64,000 bases of DNA, taken from contig JAKLMB010000023.1 of the NCBI GenBank assembly GCA_022813625.1, positions 248,001-312,000 on the forward strand, in the 5' to 3' direction. The notes under the pieces were generated by a model. That model was not told the origin of the DNA, did not search any database, and saw only the letters and a program-made list of their open reading frames with translations. Numbering within the stretch: position 1 is the stretch's first letter; each line of letters starts with the position of its first letter. Positions 57,283 through 64,000 of this stretch are shown here, piece after piece. Source of the stretch: Aaosphaeria pasadenensis. Taxonomy: Eukaryota > Ascomycota > Dothideomycetes > Pleosporales. The position numbers and the translations under genes were made by a program.

Positions 57283-58275
57283 ATGCCGCCAAATGACAAA
57301 GCAGGACGCGTCGTGTTCATCGGAAACATTCCTTATGGTGAGTAATCCTGTCACTCAGCTGTTCGTAATGATGCTCACGACCTTGGAGGAGGAACGGAGG
57401 AGATGATCGTCGAAACCCTCGGTCGCGTAGGCCAGGTGCTTAACTTCCGACTCGTATACGACAAGGAGACTGGTAGACCCAAGGGCTTTGGTTTCGCCGA
57501 ATTTGCAGATGCCGACGCTGCAGCCTCCGCCGTACGCAACCTCAACGACCACGAGATCATGGGCAGGAAACTCAGGGTCGACTGGTCCAACGACAATGGA
57601 TCTGGAGACACTGCTCCCCCAACAAACTTCGGCGCACCGGCGTCTTCGAATGGGCCTGCCGAGGGTGCCTTTCCTCCTCAATCGCAATCAAACATTCTCC
57701 CACCCCTACCTCCAGGTGTCGACGTTCCTCCGAACTTTACTGCGCCAGACGCGATCTCGCGAACCCTCTCTACGCTGCCACCTCCACAACTGCTCGATAT
57801 CTTGTCGCAGATGAAGGGTCTCGTTATGAATGAACCGCAAAAGGCCACAGAGCTGCTCAGACAAGCCCCCCAACTTGCCTATGCCATATTCCAGGCCTTA
57901 TTGATACTCAACCTTGTTGATGCTTCTGTTCTGGCACAAGTAGTCGAGCAAACGAATCCTGCTGCTCCTGCTGCAGCGCCTCCTGTCCAACCTCCCGCAC
58001 CGCAGCATCAACCTCCGCCCCCGGCATATGGTGGATACCCGCCTCAGTCGGCACCTACTCCTCCTGTCCAGGCGCAACAGCCACCACCACAACAGCAGTA
58101 TGCGCAGCATCAAGCACCAGCACCTGCGCCCACAATGCAACTCGCTAGCCTTCCTCCTGAGCAACAACAACAGTATGCAGCGATTTTGCAGCTGCTCCCC
58201 CAGCAGATAGAGGCACTGCCAGCAGCGCAAAAAACGCAGGTCATGCAGATCAGGCAGCTCTTTGGTATCCGATAG
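57283..58275 (+). CDS. CstF64/Rna15-like mRNA 3'-end processing factor
   Basis: Two exons, 57283-57337 and 57389-58275, give 313 aa. An N-terminal RRM (RNP2 VFIGNI, RNP1 KGFGFAEF, then GRKLRVDWSND) is followed by a linker and the hinge region (AISRTLSTLPPPQLLDILSQMKGLVMNEPQKATELLRQAPQLAYAIFQALLILNLVD), which binds the CstF77/Rna14 partner. A Pro/Gln-rich stretch comes next, then the CSTF_C three-helix end (LPPEQQQQYAAILQLLPQQIEALPAAQKTQVMQIRQLFGIR). It binds GU-rich or A-rich elements in pre-mRNA for cleavage and polyadenylation in the nucleus. The 51-nt intron appears to use a GAG acceptor; a choice three bases downstream would drop one Gly. Confidence 0.93.
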
Positions 58276-59412
58276 GCAGCCTGGATGTCGTACATACATG
58301 CGTCACCCACTAAGTTCGTGGGGGTTTACCATTTCATGCATTGGTTCACGGCGTTACTTACAGCAAAAAAGCGAGGAGTTGGGCTGGATTGGGCAACAGT
58401 ATCTCTATCTATTGACTGGGAAATTTCTTTGGCGAATTTGACGTGGAGGCATCTGTACCAATAGCAATCACAAGATTTCAGGGAAGATGCTTGACAGGGT
58501 TTCGGCGGGTCGGGCGTGGTTACCAGGCTTTTCTGCTTAACCGAATAACGAAAAGCGGCACGCCCGTCGTCGTCGTCGGTCTGGTGGTCGACTAACGAAT
58601 CGTCCGGCCGAGGGAATCGCGACAAGCGTCCTTTTCCCTTTCTTCCTTCCATCGTTCCAGGCGTAGGGCATTTTCGATTGTTTTTGTTTGAATTCCAATC
58701 TCGGGGCGGCTACCGAGCTAACAAAAACAATAATCAAAACAAACCGCCGCATTCCTACTATGTATTGACCCCCTGACTTGACATTCACCCCCCCCTTCCT
58801 TTCCCCTCGTCGTCTCTATATAAATGGGGGATGATCGAAGGTGAAGCAGGGTATCATCTGAAATTCAACAAAATGCAACAGAGTGCGCATTACATACAGT
58901 TACATACACACACATGCATACATAAATTGATTTGTTTTTTCTCTTCATTATTATGCGCACATATGATCGTCTTGTGAAATCCGTGTGATGAGCGCTTAGG
59001 CGCGGGTTGGCCCAATGGAAATGCACGAGGCTGGTTTGGGCAGATCCACCAGACATCCTGGTCCAGCTGGACGTGCAGCAAGCAGTGCAGCTCGCTCAGT
59101 CGGTGCCATCTCCCATCTGCAATCGCCACAACAACTCAGCTGTCGATTTGCAATTAGGAACCGGTGAGCGGTGTCTGTGTCTCTCCTTCATCATCTAGAC
59201 ATCTTTGCAAGTAATCTTGGTACTCCTTGCAAACCTTCTTGTATACAGTAATAACGACATGACGATGAAACGACTCTATTAGAGCGAGCGAGATACATCA
59301 ACTCCCTGTACACGCATCCCCACGTCCCAGCGACTTTTTGCGACAGTCGAAGAGTACCATCATAATTTGACAGCACACACCTCACCGCCGTGCTTCCTGC
59401 ACAACCTGCACC
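58276..59412. other. Intergenic, promoter of leashin-like gene
   Basis: About 1.1 kb. A clear TATA box lies in the middle. The rest, including 58830-59412, is probably leader or 5' UTR. No other gene is recognised. Confidence 0.45.
58817..58825 (+). promoter_or_regulatory. TATATAAAT box upstream of leashin-like gene
   Basis: TATATAAAT follows a C/T-rich stretch on the plus strand, ~590 bases before the ATG at 59413. If used, the mRNA has a long leader or a 5'-UTR intron. Confidence 0.4.
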
Positions 59413-62400
59413 ATGTGGACTAGATTCTCAGGCAAAAGCGATGGATCGTCCAAGGATGAGGGTCGCCGCGACTCCAGCACGCGTCGCTCCAAACGCGCGG
59501 AGTCGACCGTCTCCTCGAGCAGCACCCGGAAGCCCAAACGAACAGACAGCGATCCGCGACCGTCTTCATCGCGGAACTCCTATCCTCCCCCTCCCGGCTC
59601 CACGGCTTCATCGTACGCGACGGCCCGCGACGACGCTACAGAATATACGGCCTACGACGCCATGCCTGCGCGCTCCGAGCGCTCGCGAGGCGTCAATGAT
59701 GACTTGTACGACGATCCTCGAGATGAGCGTTCCACGCCGCGTCGAAAGGAGTCGAAGTCATCATCAAACCCACGAAAGGAAAGGGAAAGATCCCGTAGTC
59801 TGGACAGAGAGGACAGGAAACGGGATAAGGATGGGAAGGATAAGAAAAGGAAGACAAGCCGCTCGGAGCGCTCCAGCAGCATGTCGCAGGTTGGCGGCTA
59901 TCGTGGTGACATTGTAGAGAGCCCAAAGCCAGTCACCAGGACCTTTACTGGCCAGATTAATAGCCCTGGATTTTCACAGTTTCCAGGCCAAACAGACTCA
60001 CCAATGATGTCCGGCGCATTGCCTGTTGGGGCACAACCTCCTCAGCTGGACTCTCACGTTTCTAACCAGTTCCCTGGACAGGGCCCTGTTGATGCAAATC
60101 CTCATGGCGCTGCAGCAGATTACTATGGTGATCAAGGTCAGAGTGTTCAACACCAGCCTGGAGTGCGCCCTCAGCCACCCTCAGTCATAGTTGGAGCCGA
60201 TACACCGCATCTTTCTGCTGCTTCCGAAACTTTCAACCCTGCACAGGATACAGGATCCGGATCGGCTGCTGATTTCTACAGCACAGCTGCTACACCTTCC
60301 AAACCCTCCAAACCTTCTTATTCAACCATGCCTGGGGCTTTCAACGATGACGACGAAGGCCCAGGTCCCTCCAAGCCTCCACGGCCGACATCATCAAAAC
60401 CATCAAAACCCGCGAAACCCGCAAAACCCAGTAAGTTTAGCTCGACAGCCCCATTGGCAGCCGGAGCTGCTTTGGGCTATGCTTTGGGTCACAATTCCAG
60501 CACCCCGGAGTCTGCATCGTACCAGCCCGCGAACGGCTTTAATAGCAGCGCCCAGGGTGCATCTTCATCATTCTACCATCAAGGTAACAATTCCTCCATG
60601 GGCGCCACGCAAGGTAGCTTCATCCCTTCATACGCCGAGACTACCGACGGTGCGCCTCCTCCAAAACCTCCTCGACCTGGCAAGCCGGAAAAACACTCTT
60701 CTGGATCCTCCCATGCCGGGTTGTATGCAGCTGGCGCAGCAGGCCTGGCTGCGTACGGCCTTTCCCAACACAACTCCCACTCACATTCTCAAACTCACAC
60801 ACACACGCATCATCATTCATCTTCTATGCCTGGCACATTCCCCGGCGAACATCACAACGGCGTCGGCCACTCTCACGATCATTACACGGGCGGATCCATG
60901 GGCATGGCCCAGCGGCACGAGCATAGAGGACCCGTGAGCAAGTTCGTCGACTGGTGGAAAGACCACGAAGACGTGCAAAAGATGGAAGAGTACACCGAGT
61001 TGATCGGAGTGTGCAGATACTGCTTCGACCCTCGATCATCGGTCCTCGAAGCGCCGCGGAAGCATCATTACGGTCGAAAGCGGTCTACCGAATTCGATCG
61101 CCCGCACGGCATCGAGAAGCAGTCTAGATACGGACTAACAGAGAAAGCCTCACGAACGTCTCTGTCTGGTGACGAGAAGAGGTCTAAGATCAAGACTTCG
61201 AGCAGCAGCAATAAGTCAGGCTGGCTCGCTGGTGGATTGGCCGGCGCTGGTCTCGCAGCAGCTGGCAAGGCACTTTGGAGCCAGAATCGTGACGACTTCG
61301 ACGATACCTATAGCATCAAGTCCGGCCGTGACTCGCGTACACGAGTCGCAAGGAGAAGTCGAAGCCGGTCTGACGAACGCAACCGAAAGCGCTACTCGTA
61401 TGGTAGTTCTGATTACCGACGAAGGAGCCGTTCGGGGGATCGTGTTTCTGTGATGTCAACGGGCGTCACGGGTGGCCGGAAAGACTACAAGATCGTGCGT
61501 CGCTACTCGGACGAATCGAGGTCTCGATCACACTCGAGGGATCGCAAATCAGGTATCATCGGTGCAGCCATGGGGGCCGGCCTCGCCGCGACTGCCATCT
61601 CTGCTGTAACAGGCTCGTCATCGCAGAAGAAGCGTCCTAACCGAAGCCGATCTGTCTCTCCCCAGAAGATCCAAGTTCGCCACAGACGGGAGTCCACCGA
61701 CTACGAGCGCAGACAAGCCAAATCCCGCCGCTCTTCCCGCAGCTCGATCACTTCCGGCTCTTTCGTCGATGTCTCGCAACCCTCAAGGCCGCAGAGTGGT
61801 TTCCTGGGCGGATTCTTCGCTGCCCCTCAGCCCAAGGAGAAGCGGAAGAAGAGCAGCGCAGCGCATGCCAAAAAGAAGAAGGGCTTCTTCAACTTCGGCA
61901 ACGGATCCTCGTCGTCTTCTGACTCCCCTCTCGCATTCGGCACAGGTTACGTCAAGCCGCGCAAGCGAGTGTCTCGTAAGTCGTCCGAGGAGAAACTCAA
62001 GGCGACACTCGCAGGACTAGGCGCCACCGCGGCGGCCATTGCAGCTGCCAAAGCCGTCCGTAACGGCAAAGGTAACCGCCACGGACCAGAGGTCGTAGCT
62101 GTCCGTGAGAACCGCCCTGGCCGTGGCAGGCACTCTGGCCGACACTCCAGGGTCTCTGTAGATGACGATGGGTGGGAGTCTCTCCCCGAGGACGATACTT
62201 CTGATTCCTCGAGTGTGAACTCTGGTCTCGCTTTTGGCAGCCTTTACGGACGAAGCCAAGAGTCTCTTGTCTCAAACGGTTCCGGCACGAACAAGTGGGG
62301 ATGGCGATGGGGAAGCAAGAAGCAGAAGAAGAAGCCTTCTACTGACAACCTGTACAACTCTGCAAACAACTCGTCGATCGCCGGCCCTGCGATAGCTGGC

Positions 62401-64000
62401 GTCGCTGCTGGCGCCGCGGTAGGTACTATGATGGGTCGGCACGACAGTGAAACGAGCAGTGTCCCCACTCTGCAGTCAGTCTACCCCGTGCAATCCTCTG
62501 ACCCTACTTCCTTCGATGCTAGACGGAACAGCTATGGCCCGACTCCTCAACCTATAGTCACCTCACGACCCGATGGAATCAACCTGCAGCAGCCTCAGCC
62601 CATCCATCAGGTACCAGGAGCCATATACTCGACACAGACTGGTCCTCCGCCAGCATACACCGCGCCATCTGGCTTTCCCGTATTCTCTCAAGGGTATACC
62701 CCTGGATTCGTTGAATCTCCCGAAGACGAGAAGCCACCACCTCTACCACGACGAACCAAATCCTCTCCCATTCAAAGCTCCTCATCATTCAAGAAAGACG
62801 CTGCTATTGTGGGAGGTGTCGCCGCTCTCAGCGCCGCCGCCTTCTCTGCTGCCAAAGCGAAAGAACGCCAGAGAATCGCTTCTCCCACATCCAACGTACG
62901 CTTCGAGTTGACGAAGGAGCAAGCCAGGAAGGAAGAGCGAGAGCGACGCAGAGAATCGGACCGCGAGGAAGAAGAGCAGCGCAAGCGTAAGCAAGAGCGC
63001 GAGCGATACGAAGAAGAAGACCGCCAGCGCCGCGAACAGCAACGTCGCGAAGAAGAGGACCGCCAACGCCGAGAACAGCTCCGTCGCGAAGAAGAAGCCC
63101 GCCGCGACGAGGAGGACCGCCGCCGTCGAGAATTGCAGCGCCAACAAGAAGAAGCCCGCAAGTACGAAGCTGAACGTCTAGCCGACATCGAAGCCACGCG
63201 ACTCGAGGACGTCCGGAGACGCGAGCGTGCGGAAAGGCGCGAGCGCGACGCAAGAGAGGCCAGGGAGGCGCAGGAAAAGGAGCGCAGAGACCGCGAGGCT
63301 GCTCTTCTCGAAGCCCAGCGGCAAGAAGACTTGCGCCGCGAGGCCGAGCAGATCGAACGCGAACGACGGGAGGCAGATCGACGCGATGCCGAGATTCGCG
63401 CAGACTCCGATCGTCGTCAACGAGAGCGAGAGCGTGAGGCGGCGCTGGCTGCCCTCGAGCGACAGTATAGCAGCGATCGCGATCGATACACGAAGCCACT
63501 GGAGCAGCAGCGCACAGGAAGCTCGGTGACCACCGATGTTCGAAGGAGAGAAGATGAACTCCGAGAGCGCGAACGCGATATCGTTCAACCCGATACTTGG
63601 AAGCAAACCGCCGCCGCCGCAACTGTCGCCGGAGCAGCTGCAGCTATCACATCGGCAGCCATCTCCTCCTCGAAGAAATCCTCTGCAAAGAAGTCGGAAC
63701 CTGCCGTCAAGAAGATCGAACCCAGTAGGATCGTCCAGGATTACGCAGATGACGACATCTTCGATCCCAATCTATTCAAGAAGGCCAAGACACCAGCCAA
63801 CGCGCGTGAGGTCTACGAAGACTGGGAAGATCGATACAAGGAGAAGCCCGTGTCGCAAGCTGACTTCTTCGCTCCGAAAGAGCTTCTAGATCATACTGTC
63901 TCCTCCCCTAAGATCGATCCTAATGCAGGCGATACTACTATCCACGTCTCCCAAGCTCATGAGGACGAAACAGCTGGACCCCGAGTCCCACCCTATCCTC
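59413..64000 (+). CDS. Giant low-complexity protein, leashin-like, 5' part
   Basis: One frame stays open from ATG 59413 (MWTRFSGKSDGSSK) to the window end, more than 1,529 codons without a stop or evident intron; the 3' end is missing. The N-terminus is Arg/Ser-rich. Later there is a His-rich patch, a compact motif VCRYCFDPRSSVLEAPRKHHY, SR-type stretches, at least eight Gly/Ala-rich hydrophobic segments (for example SGWLAGGLAGAGLAAAGKALW), and an extended Glu/Arg-rich helix region of ~190 residues (about 62910-63480). After that comes DDDIFDPNLFKKAKTPANAREVYEDWEDRYKEKP. Size, composition and the N-terminal organisation remind me of leashin (LAH), the fungal protein that tethers Woronin bodies; this assignment is from memory of the family. 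Alternatively it is another giant DUF3824-type fungal protein. Confidence 0.6.
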   Translation, partial: MWTRFSGKSDGSSKDEGRRDSSTRRSKRAESTVSSSSTRKPKRTDSDPRPSSSRNSYPPPPGSTASSYATARDDATEYTAYDAMPARSERSRGVNDDLYDDPRDERSTPRRKESKSSSNPRKERERSRSLDREDRKRDKDGKDKKRKTSRSERSSSMSQVGGYRGDIVESPKPVTRTFTGQINSPGFSQFPGQTDSPMMSGALPVGAQPPQLDSHVSNQFPGQGPVDANPHGAAADYYGDQGQSVQHQPGVRPQPPSVIVGADTPHLSAASETFNPAQDTGSGSAADFYSTAATPSKPSKPSYSTMPGAFNDDDEGPGPSKPPRPTSSKPSKPAKPAKPSKFSSTAPLAAGAALGYALGHNSSTPESASYQPANGFNSSAQGASSSFYHQGNNSSMGATQGSFIPSYAETTDGAPPPKPPRPGKPEKHSSGSSHAGLYAAGAAGLAAYGLSQHNSHSHSQTHTHTHHHSSSMPGTFPGEHHNGVGHSHDHYTGGSMGMAQRHEHRGPVSKFVDWWKDHEDVQKMEEYTELIGVCRYCFDPRSSVLEAPRKHHYGRKRSTEFDRPHGIEKQSRYGLTEKASRTSLSGDEKRSKIKTSSSSNKSGWLAGGLAGAGLAAAGKALWSQNRDDFDDTYSIKSGRDSRTRVARRSRSRSDERNRKRYSYGSSDYRRRSRSGDRVSVMSTGVTGGRKDYKIVRRYSDESRSRSHSRDRKSGIIGAAMGAGLAATAISAVTGSSSQKKRPNRSRSVSPQKIQVRHRRESTDYERRQAKSRRSSRSSITSGSFVDVSQPSRPQSGFLGGFFAAPQPKEKRKKSSAAHAKKKKGFFNFGNGSSSSSDSPLAFGTGYVKPRKRVSRKSSEEKLKATLAGLGATAAAIAAAKAVRNGKGNRHGPEVVAVRENRPGRGRHSGRHSRVSVDDDGWESLPEDDTSDSSSVNSGLAFGSLYGRSQESLVSNGSGTNKWGWRWGSKKQKKKPSTDNLYNSANNSSIAGPAIAGVAAGAAVGTMMGRHDSETSSVPTLQSVYPVQSSDPTSFDARRNSYGPTPQPIVTSRPDGINLQQPQPIHQVPGAIYSTQTGPPPAYTAPSGFPVFSQGYTPGFVESPEDEKPPPLPRRTKSSPIQSSSSFKKDAAIVGGVAALSAAAFSAAKAKERQRIASPTSNVRFELTKEQARKEERERRRESDREEEEQRKRKQERERYEEEDRQRREQQRREEEDRQRREQLRREEEARRDEEDRRRRELQRQQEEARKYEAERLADIEATRLEDVRRRERAERRERDAREAREAQEKERRDREAALLEAQRQEDLRREAEQIERERREADRRDAEIRADSDRRQREREREAALAALERQYSSDRDRYTKPLEQQRTGSSVTTDVRRREDELRERERDIVQPDTWKQTAAAATVAGAAAAITSAAISSSKKSSAKKSEPAVKKIEPSRIVQDYADDDIFDPNLFKKAKTPANAREVYEDWEDRYKEKPVSQADFFAPKELLDHTVSSPKIDPNAGDTTIHVSQAHEDETAGPRVPPYP

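Overview
This window looks like nuclear DNA of a filamentous ascomycete (Pezizomycotina; a Dothideomycete would fit, but the class cannot be proven from sequence alone). The reasons are short spliceosomal introns (about 46-130 nt, mostly near 50, GT..AG with CTNAC-like branch sites), long intergenic spacers, and fungus-specific families: a rhodopsin-domain membrane protein, an AA9 polysaccharide monooxygenase, Ssr4, a 15-PGDH-like SDR, an NmrA-like protein and a leashin-like giant protein. I rebuilt 22 protein genes by joining exons. I saw no tRNA, rRNA, CRISPR array, transposon or virus-like gene.

Layout. 0.7-18.5 kb is metabolic and accessory: phosphoketolase (+), a rhodopsin-domain membrane protein (-), an SDR-NmrA fusion (+), an F-box/ankyrin-like protein (+), an allantoate-type MFS permease (+) and CutC (+). 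A strand-asymmetric GAAAAC-type repeat tract follows at 18.5-19.1 kb, between convergent genes. 19.4-40.3 kb is a run of eight minus-strand genes: a GPI-anchored Cys protein, an NTF2-like protein, a CCCH zinc-finger protein, a Ser/Thr-rich type II membrane protein, Utp18, tyrosinase, Ssr4 and an RBM42-like protein. 42.7-49.9 kb has 6-phosphogluconate dehydrogenase, Lsm12 and an inositol-monophosphatase-type enzyme, all plus. 50.1-52.7 kb has a proline-rich protein and an AA9 LPMO (both minus). 54.4-64.0 kb has a copper amine oxidase, a CstF64/Rna15 homologue and the 5' part of a giant leashin-like gene that runs off the window (all plus).

How the genes relate. Most are ordinary housekeeping genes for RNA biology (Utp18, CstF64, Lsm12, RBM42, CCCH) and chromatin (Ssr4). 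Two enzymes touch the pentose phosphate pathway: 6-phosphogluconate dehydrogenase makes ribulose-5-P, and phosphoketolase splits xylulose-5-P. Copper proteins recur (CutC, tyrosinase, AA9 LPMO, copper amine oxidase), and the last two are divergently transcribed from one 1.65-kb spacer. There is no PKS, NRPS or terpene-synthase backbone, so I do not call a biosynthetic cluster.

The most unusual items are the in-frame SDR-NmrA fusion, the series of Gly/Ala-rich hydrophobic segments in the leashin-like protein, the five consecutive micro-exons of the 6PGDH gene, the A-rich repeat tract, and the divergent AA9/amine-oxidase pair with a tandem CACGTG-type repeat between them. All protein assignments come from reading the translations; none was confirmed by a search.
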